Shown in pieces: positions 28,189 to 37,449 of a DNA stretch of 64,000 nucleotides. Position numbers and translations under genes: made by a program. The DNA comes from Pseudolactococcus plantarum (GTDB taxonomy: Bacteria; Bacillota; Bacilli; Lactobacillales; Streptococcaceae), in the NCBI RefSeq assembly GCF_002441715.1, contig NZ_JXJX01000007.1, positions 95,661-159,660 of the forward strand. The letters run 5' to 3'. Below the pieces are notes generated by a model. That model was not told where the DNA came from and searched no databases. It worked only from the letters and a program-made list of their open reading frames with translations. Positions within the stretch are counted from its first letter, which is position 1. Each line of letters begins with the position of its first letter.

Positions 28189-28803
28189 ATGGCTAATGAT
28201 TTTCAAAAAATGTACTTTGATGAACATCCTGATGCAGCACATGATATTCACCAACTTGAAACTGTTCTTTTAGGCGAGCGATTACGCTTTACCACTGATG
28301 CGGGTGTCTTTAGCAAAAAAGCAATTGACTTTGGTAGTCAAGTGCTTTTAGAGGCAGTAACATTTGAAGCGCAGGCCACTTTATTAGATGTTGGATGTGG
28401 CTATGGTCCGATTGGGATTACGCTTGCAAAAGCTCAAGCAGTCGTGCCAACGATGATAGATGTAAATTTACGCGCACTAGCTTTAGCAGAGAAAAATGCC
28501 ACTCAAAATGCAGTATCAGCCACAATTTTTCAATCCAATCTTTATGATAAGGTAGTGGGTAAGTTTGATCATATCGTGTCAAATCCCCCGATAAGAGCTG
28601 GTAAAGAGGTTGTGCATGGTGTCATATCTGGTGCCTATGAACATTTAAAGGAAAACGGCACACTAACGATTGTCATTCAGAAAAAACAAGGCGCACCTAG
28701 TGCTAAAGATAAGATGGTCGAGATTTTTGATAATTGTGAAGTGATCAAAAAAAGTAAAGGGTATTTTATATTGCAGTCTACTAAAGAAAGTGAAACAGCA
28801 TAA
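28189..28803 (+). CDS. Class I methyltransferase, RsmC-like
   Basis: AdoMet-dependent methyltransferase, 204 residues from the ATG at 28189. An earlier in-frame ATG at 28150 lies inside the previous gene. Motif I is LLDVGCGYGPIGITLA and motif IV is VSNPPIRAGK, the NPP[FI]R form seen in the RsmC group that modifies 16S rRNA guanine-N2. Only the catalytic half of Escherichia RsmC is represented, as is usual for the Firmicute homologues. The actual target is inferred. Confidence 0.85.
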   Translation: MANDFQKMYFDEHPDAAHDIHQLETVLLGERLRFTTDAGVFSKKAIDFGSQVLLEAVTFEAQATLLDVGCGYGPIGITLAKAQAVVPTMIDVNLRALALAEKNATQNAVSATIFQSNLYDKVVGKFDHIVSNPPIRAGKEVVHGVISGAYEHLKENGTLTIVIQKKQGAPSAKDKMVEIFDNCEVIKKSKGYFILQSTKESETA

Positions 28804-28841
28804 ACAAAGGTCAACCTTTTTGTTATTCACGTACACTAGAC

Positions 28842-29456
28842 TTAATCACGGTTAATATTCACACCTAAAACGGTTAAATGGCCGTTTGAAATCAACTTAA
28901 TCACGAGAGAAGCAAATTCATTTGCGGACATCTCGTGATTTTTTTGTTCAATCCACCAAGTCACTGTACCGATAAAAATACTTGTGATATATGAGACAAC
29001 GAAATCAGTCGGTATTTTGAGTTGCTCATTTCTGACATCTAGACTTTCAAACAGGTGGGCATATCTTTCAGATAAAATGGCTAATAAACGTTTTGATAAA
29101 ATTTCTTTATTGCTGTGCGTGATAAATATTCTTGCCAAATCAGGATTGTCTTTGACAAACTCATAAAAGTTAGTCAAGACACGTTCAATTTTTTTGACAT
29201 TAATGCCATTTTCTTCAACCAGATTTTCAGAGTCTAAAACAGCGACAAAATCTTTCAAAAATTTATCGATAATCCGTTCAAATAAGTCGGATTTATCTTT
29301 AAAATGGCTGTAAAAGGTTGCCCGATTAATCATCGCTATGTCTGAAATATCACTAATCGTAATTTTATCAAAAGTCTTACTACCTAAAAGTTTAATAAAG
29401 GCTTCGATGATGAGTTTATTCGTTCTTTTGATACGTAAATCAATTTTTTTTGTCAT
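28842..29456 (-). CDS. TetR/AcrR-family regulator
   Basis: A 204-residue repressor-type protein. The N-terminal HTH is ITISDISDIAMINRATFYSHF (helix core ISDIAMINRATFYSHF, residues about 38-53) with the usual KDKSDLFERII continuation, and a helical ligand domain follows. It is divergent from the large BadF/HgdC-type gene at 29641, and palindromic sites lie between them, so it most likely controls that gene and itself. The effector is unknown. Confidence 0.88.
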   Translation of the reverse strand: MTKKIDLRIKRTNKLIIEAFIKLLGSKTFDKITISDISDIAMINRATFYSHFKDKSDLFERIIDKFLKDFVAVLDSENLVEENGINVKKIERVLTNFYEFVKDNPDLARIFITHSNKEILSKRLLAILSERYAHLFESLDVRNEQLKIPTDFVVSYITSIFIGTVTWWIEQKNHEMSANEFASLVIKLISNGHLTVLGVNINRD

Positions 29457-29492
29457 TTTTTCCCACTTTGATTAAAGAATCATTAACTTTAT

Positions 29493-29606
29493 ACAACGTA
29501 TTGTTGTTTAGTGTTGTTTTACCAACAGTTTAGCACATTTTAATGGTTGCGCGCAAGTCGAATTGCTTGTAAAATGAAGATATATATGTTATGCAACAAT
29601 GTGTTG
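29493..29606. promoter_or_regulatory. Divergent control region between tetR and the BadF-type gene
   Basis: Two related palindromes are present: ACAAC-GTATT-GTTGT (29493-29507), near the tetR start, and CAACA-ATG-TGTTG (29594-29606), just before the BadF-type gene. Both share the CAAC/GTTG core and are good candidates for TetR binding. TTGTAA with a spaced TATGCA-like -10 lies before 29594. Confidence 0.5.
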
Positions 29607-29640
29607 TTTTAACTCGGTTAGGTATTAGGAAGAAGTGTTT

Positions 29641-32600
29641 ATGTATAAAGCAGGAATAGACGTTGGCTCAACAACAGTAAAAATGGTTGTATTTGATGAA
29701 CAGTATGACCTAAAATTCTCAAGATATGAGAGGCATTTTTCTGACGTCAAAACAGCAACGATCAAAGTACTTCAGGAGATGATGCGTAAACTTGGTGATG
29801 TTGCGTTTACTTTTTCGATTACAGGTTCAGGTGGTATGGGCCTATCTGACGTGATTGGTGCGACTTTTATTCAAGAAGTGATTGCATCTGCACTGACAAT
29901 CGAAAAATTTATTCCTCAAACAGATGTCATGATTGAACTTGGTGGTGAAGATGCCAAGATGACCTTCTTTGACGGTGCTATGGAGCAACGTATGAATGGA
30001 TCATGTGCTGGTGGAACAGGTGCCTTTATCGATCAAATGGCTGAACTCTTAAAAGTAGATGCAGCAGGTGTTAATGAACTTGCCAAAAACTATCAAACGC
30101 TTTATCCTATTGCAAGTCGATGTGGTGTCTTTGCAAAGACAGATGTCCAACCACTTTTAAATGAAGGGGTACGTAAGGAAGATATTGCGGCTAGTATTTT
30201 CCAAGCAGTGGTCAACCAAACAGTAGCAGGGTTGGCGTCTGGACGTAAAATCACAGGGAACATTGCTTTTTTAGGTGGGCCATTATTTTTCATGAGTGAG
30301 TTGCGTAAACGATTCATTGAAACGCTAGATATTAAACCTGAAAATGTGGTGTTTCCTGAACATCCACAACTTTTTGTTGCCATGGGTGCTGCATTAGATG
30401 AAGAAAATGCGACAGAATTTTGTGCATCACAAATTATTCATCAACTCGAAAATGATCATTCAGAGAACTTGGTTCCCCAAGATACTATGGAGGTATTGTT
30501 TGAAAGTGAAGCTGACTTAGCAGCATTTAGAACAAGACATAATCAAGCAACGGCTGCTCATAAACCTTTAGCAACTCATCACGGTGCTGCTTATCTAGGT
30601 ATAGATGCAGGGTCAACGACAACTAAAATTGTTTTAATTAATGAAGCCGGAGATATTTTATTTGAGCATTATGGCTCAAATAATGGCGATCCGCTAAATT
30701 CAGTTATTACTGTCATGACGACACTTTACCAAGACATGCCGAGTGATGTTTATATTGCCAAATCAGCGGTAACTGGATATGGTGAACACCTCATTAAAGC
30801 TGCCTTAAAAGTAGATATAGGTGAAGTTGAGACGATGGCACATTATAAAGCGGCTGACTTTTTCCAACCTGGAGTTGATTTTATCATTGATATCGGTGGT
30901 CAAGATATGAAGGCCATGAAAATACGTGATGGTGCACTATCTAGTATCCAGCTGAACGAAGCATGTAGTTCAGGATGTGGGTCTTTTATCGAGACATTTG
31001 CTAAATCTTTAAAATATGACGTAAAGGACTTTGCAAAAGCAGCCTTATTAACCAAACATCCAGTTGATCTTGGCTCTAAATGTACTGTTTTTATGAATTC
31101 TAAAGTTAAACAAGTCCAAAAAGAAGGGGCAACAGTCGGGGATATTTCAGCAGGTTTATCTTATTCTGTGATCAAAAATGCTCTGTACAAAGTCATAAAA
31201 GTGAAACGCCCTGAAGATTTGGGTGAAAAAATCGTTGTCCAAGGCGGAACCTTCTACAATGAAGCTGTTTTACGTGCCTTTGAAAAAATTTCAGATCGCC
31301 AAGTGATTCGCCCATCGATCGCTGGACTCATGGGTGCTTATGGGTGTGCCTTGATTGCCATGGAAAATGGGAGTGACGATATCAGCCAATCGACTATTTT
31401 AGATTTAGTCGCTATACAGCACTTTGAAACGACTAAAGAGTTTACGACTTGTGGACTCTGTGAAAATATGTGTAAAATGACACTGACAGTGTTTAATGAT
31501 GGGTCAAAATTTGTATCAGGAAATCGCTGTGAGCGTGGTGCAGAAAAAGCCATGCAAATCAAAGTAGATAAGCGTGATAAAAAAGTTAACCTAGTCGATT
31601 ATAAATATAAAAAATTATTCAAGTTTAAATCACTGAGTAAGAAAAAAGCAATACATGGTGAGATAGGTATCCCACGTGTCTTAAATATGTATGAAAATTA
31701 TCCACTCTGGCATACTATTCTAAGTGATTTAGGGTTTAGAGTGGTGCTATCGCCTAAATCAGACAAGACATTGTATGAAAAAGGGATAGAGACGATTCCT
31801 TCTGATACTGTTTGTTATCCTGCGAAACTGAGTCATGGACATATCATGAGTTTGATTGAAAAAGATGTGCCAACCATATTTTATCCATCTGTATTATATG
31901 AGCGTCAAGAAGATGCTAGTGCCCAAAATCACTATAACTGTCCGATTGTGCAGTCCTATCCAGAAGTCATCAAAAATAATATTGATGAGATCAGAAATGG
32001 GCAAGTTGCCTATCTACATCCTTTCATTAATCTAGCAGATCCAGATAATATGATTGATAATCTATCTCAAATCTTTTCTGAGTTTGAGATTGCTAGAGAT
32101 GATATTGCTAGTGCTGTTAAACATGGATTTGATGAACTAGATGCTTTCAAGCAAGACATTCGAAAACAGGCAGAAGACTTACTCGTTCAAATTAATCTCA
32201 ATCAGGAAAAAGCAATCGTCTTATCAGGTCGTCCTTACCATTTAGACCCTGAAATTAATCACGGTATTGCAAATATTATTACCCAAGAAGGGTTTCATGT
32301 GCTGACTGAAGATTCGATTGCACATTTATCTGAGGTGGGTGGCTTAAGAGTGGTGAATCAGTGGGTTTATCATTCTCGATTATATGGTGCCGCGCGTGTC
32401 GTCGCCAAAAATAAAAATCTTGAACTGGTTCAGCTCAACAGTTTTGGGTGTGGACTTGATGCGGTGACAACAGACCAAGTCGAAGAAATCATGCAAGCAC
32501 ATCATAAACTCTATACTGTTTTAAAAATTGATGAAGGCTCAAATATGGGAGCTGTGCGTATTAGATTACGCTCACTTAAAGCAGCCGTGAATGAGCGTGA

Positions 32601-33912
32601 TAAACGCCCTAATATGCCAGAATTAGCTGAAAGTGACTTTAAAGAAGTCATTACAGCTCATCCGGTTTTCACAAAAGAGATGAAACAGCAACATACACTC
32701 TTAATGCCCATGCTTTCACCCATTCATCAAGAAGGCTTGATTGATGAAGCATTTAAGCAATCTGGCTATAATGTTGTGCTATTACCTGAGGATAAAGGTG
32801 CTATCAACTCTGGTCTGAAGTATGTCAATAATGATTCTTGTTACCCAGCAATCATTTCTATCGGACAATTAATTCATGCACTTGAGTCGGGTGACTATGA
32901 CGTCAATAATACCTCTGTTTTGATGACGCAAACAGGTGGTGGTTGTCGAGCGACTAACTATATTCCCTTATTACGAAAAGGACTTAAAGATGCAGGATTT
33001 GCTCAAGTACCTGTTGTTTCTTTGTCGATGGGGAATAAAGGGACTGAGAAAACGGATGGCTTTAAACTAACTGTTCCTTTGATTGTACGTGTTGTGATTG
33101 GTGCACTTTATGGTGATTTGTTTGAACGTGTTGTGTATCGAACTAGACCGTATGAAATCACTAAGGGTCAGATAGATGCCTTACATGCAAAATGGCTAGA
33201 AAAAGCTAAGCATAACATGAAAACAGGATCAATTTTTGAATTTAACCGGAATATGAAACAAATCATCCGCGAGTTTGATGACACACCATTATTACCTATC
33301 AAAAAGCCACGTGTTGGTGTAGTTGGTGAAATTTTAGTCAAGTATTCTAAAACTGCTAATAATGATATCGTAAGTATCATCGAATCTGAAGGTGGAGAAG
33401 CAGTAGTGCCAGATATTATCGGTTTTATGAACTACTCACTTTATAATCAAATCTGGAAATCTGATCATCTTGGTATGGGTAAAAAAGCCAAGTATTTCGC
33501 ACGGACGTTTATTAATATCATTCAAATGGTTGAAAAGCCAATGAATAAGGCATTAAAATCTTCTAAGCGTTTTAATGGGTTGCATTCGATAGATGCGTTA
33601 GCTGCTGATACAGAAAAAATAATCTCTATCGGTAATCACACGGGTGAAGGATGGTTTCTAACGGGAGAGATGATCGAGTTATTGCAAGATAAAGTCGATA
33701 ATATTGTTTGCCTACAACCCTTTGGATGTTTGCCTAATCATATCGTCGGTAAAGGGATGATTAAAGAATTACGTCGCCAATATCCAAGAGCAAATATCGC
33801 ACCAATCGATTATGATCCATCAGTTTCTGTTGTTAATCAGCTCAATAGAATCAGACTAATGATGGCGACAGCTAAAAAACAATTAAAGCAAGATATGACC
33901 TTACATGTTTAA
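29641..33912 (+). CDS. Giant BadF/BadG/BcrA/BcrD-type ASKHA ATPase, HgdC-like activase
   Basis: A 1423-residue protein of the acyl-CoA dehydratase activase-related family. Two ASKHA ATPase modules begin AGIDVGSTTVKMVVFD and LGIDAGSTTTKIVLINE, each with a cysteine loop (GSCAGGTGAFID; EACSSGCGSFIETFA) of the kind that holds a shared 4Fe-4S cluster. TTCGLCENMCKM near residue 600 is a further metal-type site. A DUF2229/CoA-enzyme region (NYPLWHTILSDLGF, DTVCYPAKLSHGH) starts near 676. I prefer the ATG at 29641 over the GTG at 29635. No 2-hydroxyacyl-CoA dehydratase is nearby, so its real target is unknown. Confidence 0.88.
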   Translation: MYKAGIDVGSTTVKMVVFDEQYDLKFSRYERHFSDVKTATIKVLQEMMRKLGDVAFTFSITGSGGMGLSDVIGATFIQEVIASALTIEKFIPQTDVMIELGGEDAKMTFFDGAMEQRMNGSCAGGTGAFIDQMAELLKVDAAGVNELAKNYQTLYPIASRCGVFAKTDVQPLLNEGVRKEDIAASIFQAVVNQTVAGLASGRKITGNIAFLGGPLFFMSELRKRFIETLDIKPENVVFPEHPQLFVAMGAALDEENATEFCASQIIHQLENDHSENLVPQDTMEVLFESEADLAAFRTRHNQATAAHKPLATHHGAAYLGIDAGSTTTKIVLINEAGDILFEHYGSNNGDPLNSVITVMTTLYQDMPSDVYIAKSAVTGYGEHLIKAALKVDIGEVETMAHYKAADFFQPGVDFIIDIGGQDMKAMKIRDGALSSIQLNEACSSGCGSFIETFAKSLKYDVKDFAKAALLTKHPVDLGSKCTVFMNSKVKQVQKEGATVGDISAGLSYSVIKNALYKVIKVKRPEDLGEKIVVQGGTFYNEAVLRAFEKISDRQVIRPSIAGLMGAYGCALIAMENGSDDISQSTILDLVAIQHFETTKEFTTCGLCENMCKMTLTVFNDGSKFVSGNRCERGAEKAMQIKVDKRDKKVNLVDYKYKKLFKFKSLSKKKAIHGEIGIPRVLNMYENYPLWHTILSDLGFRVVLSPKSDKTLYEKGIETIPSDTVCYPAKLSHGHIMSLIEKDVPTIFYPSVLYERQEDASAQNHYNCPIVQSYPEVIKNNIDEIRNGQVAYLHPFINLADPDNMIDNLSQIFSEFEIARDDIASAVKHGFDELDAFKQDIRKQAEDLLVQINLNQEKAIVLSGRPYHLDPEINHGIANIITQEGFHVLTEDSIAHLSEVGGLRVVNQWVYHSRLYGAARVVAKNKNLELVQLNSFGCGLDAVTTDQVEEIMQAHHKLYTVLKIDEGSNMGAVRIRLRSLKAAVNERDKRPNMPELAESDFKEVITAHPVFTKEMKQQHTLLMPMLSPIHQEGLIDEAFKQSGYNVVLLPEDKGAINSGLKYVNNDSCYPAIISIGQLIHALESGDYDVNNTSVLMTQTGGGCRATNYIPLLRKGLKDAGFAQVPVVSLSMGNKGTEKTDGFKLTVPLIVRVVIGALYGDLFERVVYRTRPYEITKGQIDALHAKWLEKAKHNMKTGSIFEFNRNMKQIIREFDDTPLLPIKKPRVGVVGEILVKYSKTANNDIVSIIESEGGEAVVPDIIGFMNYSLYNQIWKSDHLGMGKKAKYFARTFINIIQMVEKPMNKALKSSKRFNGLHSIDALAADTEKIISIGNHTGEGWFLTGEMIELLQDKVDNIVCLQPFGCLPNHIVGKGMIKELRRQYPRANIAPIDYDPSVSVVNQLNRIRLMMATAKKQLKQDMTLHV

Positions 33913-33915
33913 GAT

Positions 33916-33939
33916 AAAAACTGCCATTTGGCAGTTTTT
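33916..33939 (+). terminator. Terminator after the BadF-type gene
   Basis: AAAAACTGCC (33916-33925) and GGCAGTTTTT (33930-33939) form a 10-bp stem around ATTT, ending in T residues. Confidence 0.88.
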
Positions 33940-33982
33940 ATTATGTATACCTATAACAAAACTGTATAAATCAGAGTTTGGC

Positions 33983-34050
33983 TATAGTTTTTTATTATAT
34001 TTATAGAGTGATATTTAGTATTATACAAGTTATCTTATTTCTCCTATAAT
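33983..34050 (+). promoter_or_regulatory. MET-box and promoter of the MetE-like gene
   Basis: 33983-33999 reads TATAGTTTTTTATTATA, 13 of 16 positions of the MET-box consensus given under metE. TATACA (34022-34027), a 17-base spacer and TATAAT (34045-34050) follow. The box centre is about 66 bases before the predicted start, the same geometry as at metE. Confidence 0.7.
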
Positions 34051-34090
34051 AGAGTTATCAAGATATTTAGGATATAAAAGGAGTCTTCAG

Positions 34091-35266
34091 ATGAGTGAAA
34101 AATTTCAAATTGTTGGTAGTTTATTAAGACCAGAAGCATTACTTAAATATAAACGAGAGATAGAAGCGCGTGATGACATACAATATCCATTTTATGAGGA
34201 TTTTGAAGGCTATCAAGCTTGTGAAACACAAGCAATTCAAGAGGTCATCCAAAAACAAATCGCTCATGGGTTATCAGTGATCTCAGATGGTGAGTTTTCA
34301 AAATCATTGTGGCATCTTGATTTTGTTTGGGGATTAAATGGTGTTAGAAGATTTATCGCTGATAACGGGTATTTCTTTAGAGACTTAGATGACACATCAA
34401 AATATGAAACACGTCGTGATATCGGTTTAGAATTTACTGAAAAAATAAGCGGGAAACATCATCATTTTATTGATATCTATAAAGAGATTAAAGCAAATGC
34501 AGGTGAGCAGACAACAAAACTCTGTATTCCTTCACCATCTCATATCTTTGGTGAATGGTCTTTTTCTCAAGATGCTAAAAGGTATGGCGATAAAGATGCC
34601 AATTCATACTACCATGATAGATCAGAGTTTAAAGCAGATCTAGCAAGCGCATATAAAGCGTTTTTGACAGAATATGCTGAAGTGGGTGGTAAAATTATTC
34701 AGTTTGATGATTGTCTATGGGAAATGTTTTCAGACGATAATCCAAGTTCTCCTTTTACTGGTGGAGATATTGATCATGCTCAAATAGAGGCTTTAGCCCA
34801 AACATTTATTGACCTTAATAATGATGTGATTGATTTTGGACACAGTCTTGGCTTAACGGTTTGGACACATAACTGTCGTGGTAATTATGATTCTAGAAAT
34901 ATGGGTGCTGGTTCTTACGAAACAATCGCCAAATTATTCTTGAAACAACAACGCTATGATCGCTTCTTCCTAGAATGGGATGATGAACGTGCAGGTAACC
35001 TTTCAGCACTTCAGGTGTTTAAGGAACGTCCCGATACAGAGATTGTTTTAGGCTTGTTATCTAGTAAAACAGCAATCTTAGATGATGAAGCACGCGTGAT
35101 TGATCTACTGGAACAAGCCAGTGAGATTATTCCTAAAGAACGCTTGTTTTTATCACACCAATGTGGCTTTGCATCATGTGACGGTGGAAATGAGTTATCT
35201 GAAGCACAACAATGGGCAAAAATCGATCAAGGTCAAGCGCTTGCTCAAAAGTTTTTTGGCGAATAA
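34091..35266 (+). CDS. MetE C-terminal-domain-like methyltransferase (YxjG/YxjH type)
   Basis: A 391-residue single-barrel relative of the catalytic half of methionine synthase. It starts IVGSLLRPEALLKYKRE, has IQFDDCLWEMFSDDNP in the middle, THNCRGNYDSRNMGAGSYE, and a final SHQCGFASCDGGNELSEAQQ segment (the first 15 residues of which carry the Cys ligands). The pattern fits YxjG/YxjH of Bacillus, methionine-regulated enzymes that probably use a different methyl donor or acceptor than MetE. The MET-box upstream supports a methionine or sulfur role. It is monocistronic with a terminator after it. Confidence 0.86.
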   Translation: MSEKFQIVGSLLRPEALLKYKREIEARDDIQYPFYEDFEGYQACETQAIQEVIQKQIAHGLSVISDGEFSKSLWHLDFVWGLNGVRRFIADNGYFFRDLDDTSKYETRRDIGLEFTEKISGKHHHFIDIYKEIKANAGEQTTKLCIPSPSHIFGEWSFSQDAKRYGDKDANSYYHDRSEFKADLASAYKAFLTEYAEVGGKIIQFDDCLWEMFSDDNPSSPFTGGDIDHAQIEALAQTFIDLNNDVIDFGHSLGLTVWTHNCRGNYDSRNMGAGSYETIAKLFLKQQRYDRFFLEWDDERAGNLSALQVFKERPDTEIVLGLLSSKTAILDDEARVIDLLEQASEIIPKERLFLSHQCGFASCDGGNELSEAQQWAKIDQGQALAQKFFGE

Positions 35267-35276
35267 TTAAACAAAG

Positions 35277-35299
35277 AACTAGCAATAGCTAGTTTTTTT
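35277..35299 (+). terminator. Terminator after the MetE-like gene
   Basis: AACTAGC-AATA-GCTAGTT (35277-35294), followed by T residues to 35299. Confidence 0.85.
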
Positions 35300-35404
35300 A
35301 TTGACTAAACTAGGGAGTAGACTTATACTTGAAGTAATATAAAGCTATCAATATACTTTAGTATTAACGTATTTTTATGCTATAAGATAGAAAGGCTTAG
35401 ACTA

Positions 35405-35968
35405 ATGATGACTGAAGAAGAATTAAAAGACGTGTGATATGGCACGCCGCAAATTGTTGAGATATTAGCAATCATTCGTAGTTTAGCGCTATCAGATAGT
35501 TGGTTAGCTGCTGGCAGTATTCGTAATTTAATCTAGAACTTGCTATCAGATAAACCGTTATTTGACAATGATACAGATATTGATGTCATCTTTTTTGATC
35601 AAGCTATGTCTTATGAAGAGACACAAGTTTTAGCAGAGCAATTGAAAAGAAATTATCCCAATTATGATTGGGAGCTGAAAAATCAAGCACACATACATTT
35701 ACATAATCCAAATACTCCCCCTTATCTGAATTCTAGTGATGCGATTGCTAGATTTTCAGAAACATGTACAGCGATCGGTGCTCGCTTAACAGATACAAAT
35801 CAACTGGCTATTTTAGCTCCCTACGCTTTATCAGATATTGTGACTTTTACCGTCAGACCAACGCCGTATTTCACAGAAACTCCTGATAAATTAGCCATTT
35901 ATTGTGCGCGTCTTGCTAAAAAGAATTGGCAAGATAAGTGGCCGAATTTAAAGATAGTCTATGCGTAA
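35405..35968 (+). pseudogene. Nucleotidyltransferase-like gene (DUF925 type) with two in-frame stops
   Basis: The single frame from ATG 35405 to the TAA at 35966-35968 would give about 187 residues, the family length, but it is cut by TGA (35435-35437) and TAG (35534-35536). Reading through gives AAGSIRNLI-stop-NLLSDKPLFDNDTDIDVIFF, the active-site G-S/A-x-R-N and D-x-D pattern of NTP_transf_6 proteins. The second stop sits exactly where relatives have Trp, and the first also fits a Trp codon, so both look like TGG-to-stop changes. A TTG at 35540 could start a fragment, but that would lack the glycine-rich loop. I call it a pseudogene. Confidence 0.8.
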
Positions 35969-36071
35969 TCTGTAAATACATCGTGTATTGTATTGTTTTT
36001 ATATATGACAAACCTTGTCAGGTTAGCTATGGTAAATTAGTATTATCACAAAAAGATAAGAGGTAAAGAGC

Positions 36072-36538
36072 ATGTATTATGAAGTAGTGACGCTTAAGGA
36101 TAAATTAGTCGTAGGGATTACAGATAGGACAAATAACACTGCACCTGATGTGGGAGAAAAAATCAGTCAGTGTGGCAACGTTTTTACACAGATGAAATTA
36201 ATCGTCAGATACATCATCGCATAGCTGACACTGCATTAGGCATTTATACAGACTATACGAGTGATGAAAAAGGTGATTATACCGTGATGACCGCTTATGA
36301 AGTAAGTGAAGTAAGTGATGATCAGGACTTACTCGAAACAAAAGTCATTAAGGGGGGAAAGTATGCTAAATTTGTCATTAAAGATCAGCAGGAGCAAGTG
36401 TTTTCAAAAGTTGCAGAGGCTTGGCAAGTGATATGGCAGATGGACTTATCCCGGTTATTTGCTGCTGATTTTGAGGCCTATCATCTTGATCCTAGTGGAA
36501 TTTGTGAAGTCCATATTTATATTAGTTTAAAGGAGTAA
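36072..36538 (+). pseudogene. GyrI-like effector-binding protein gene with a one-base frameshift
   Basis: From ATG 36072 the frame reads MYYEVVTLKDKLVVGITDR and APDVGEKISQ, then shifts near 36164-36170 and continues in another frame as WQRFYTDEINRQIHHRI, GIYTDYTSDEKGDY and ICEVHIYISLKE. Restoring one missing base would give about 156 residues, the usual size of GyrI-like/AraC-effector-binding proteins. The distal part alone, from a GTG at 36170, has no Shine-Dalgarno. Such proteins often pair with a WYL/HTH regulator, and one follows 8 bases downstream. Confidence 0.78.
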
Positions 36539-36546
36539 GTTAACGC

Positions 36547-37449
36547 GTGCAGACAAATCGACTATTTGATATTATCTATATCTTGTTAACCACCCAAAAA
36601 GTAACGGCTAAAGAGTTGAGTAACCAGTGTCAAGTCTCTATCCGAACGATTTATAGAGATATTGATCGAATGAGTCAGGCGGGCATTCCCATTTTTACCC
36701 AAAAAGGTAGCGGTGGCGGTGTCAGTCTTTTATCTGATTTTGTGTTAGATAAAGTATTGCTAAATCAAAGTGAAAGGCAGAGTATTTTACAGGCCTTACA
36801 AACACAAGATGCACTTAATATTGATACCGCGACTACCGAGTCATTAACTAAATTATCAGCACTTTTTGGTCAGATTTCAGAGCCATGGCTATCTATAGAT
36901 TTGACTAGATGGTACGAAACGGATGATTATTTTGAACAACTAAAAACTGCTATTTTAAGGCGACACATGATACGATTTCTTTACTATAATGCTAAAGGAG
37001 AGTATTGTGATAGACAAGTTGAGCCGCTGCAATTAGTATTTAAAAGTATGAGTTGGTATCTAAAAGGTTATTGTTTAAGTAAAAATGACATTAGATTTTT
37101 TAAACTAAGTCGGATAACTAAGTTAGTCAATACATATCACACATATAGTGATCGTAGGCTACCAACAGAAAAATTAGATAAACCGATACTCGCTGAACCA
37201 GACCAAGTTAAGTTAGTCATGCAAGTATCAGCCCATCTAGGCTATAGAATTTACGATGATTTTCCCATCTCTATCATTCATCAGTTACCTAATGGTGATT
37301 TATTAGTAGACGGGTTAGTACCAAAAGAAGACTGGCTGTATAGTTATATATTATCACTTGGAGAAAACGCTATAGTAATTGCACCAAAATCGTTAAAAGC
37401 AACGATATTAGTAAAAATAGAAGAGATGAGAAAGAGGTATTATGAGTAG
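36547..37449 (+). CDS. YafY-type HTH and WYL-domain regulator, GTG start
   Basis: A 300-residue DeoR-like regulator. The N-terminal HTH_11 is VTAKELSNQCQVSIRTIYRDI (core ELSNQCQVSIRTIYRDI, residues 21-37), then GIPIFTQKGSGGGVSLL. The WYL domain around residues 130-200 is present: IRFLYYNAKGEYCDRQVEPL and SWYLKGYC. The GTG start follows AAAGGAG. It overlaps the ClbS-like gene by 8 bases, so the two are cotranscribed. The upstream GyrI-like pseudogene was probably part of the same unit. Confidence 0.85.
   Translation: MQTNRLFDIIYILLTTQKVTAKELSNQCQVSIRTIYRDIDRMSQAGIPIFTQKGSGGGVSLLSDFVLDKVLLNQSERQSILQALQTQDALNIDTATTESLTKLSALFGQISEPWLSIDLTRWYETDDYFEQLKTAILRRHMIRFLYYNAKGEYCDRQVEPLQLVFKSMSWYLKGYCLSKNDIRFFKLSRITKLVNTYHTYSDRRLPTEKLDKPILAEPDQVKLVMQVSAHLGYRIYDDFPISIIHQLPNGDLLVDGLVPKEDWLYSYILSLGENAIVIAPKSLKATILVKIEEMRKRYYE

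Noticed and set aside
35540..35968. 142-codon frame as a stand-alone gene
   Set aside because: It starts with TTG directly after an in-frame TAG and lacks the conserved glycine loop, which is readable just upstream; treated as part of a pseudogene.
36170..36538. 122-codon frame as a stand-alone GyrI-like gene
   Set aside because: No ribosome-binding site, and the missing N-terminal part is present in another frame just upstream; a frameshift explains it better.
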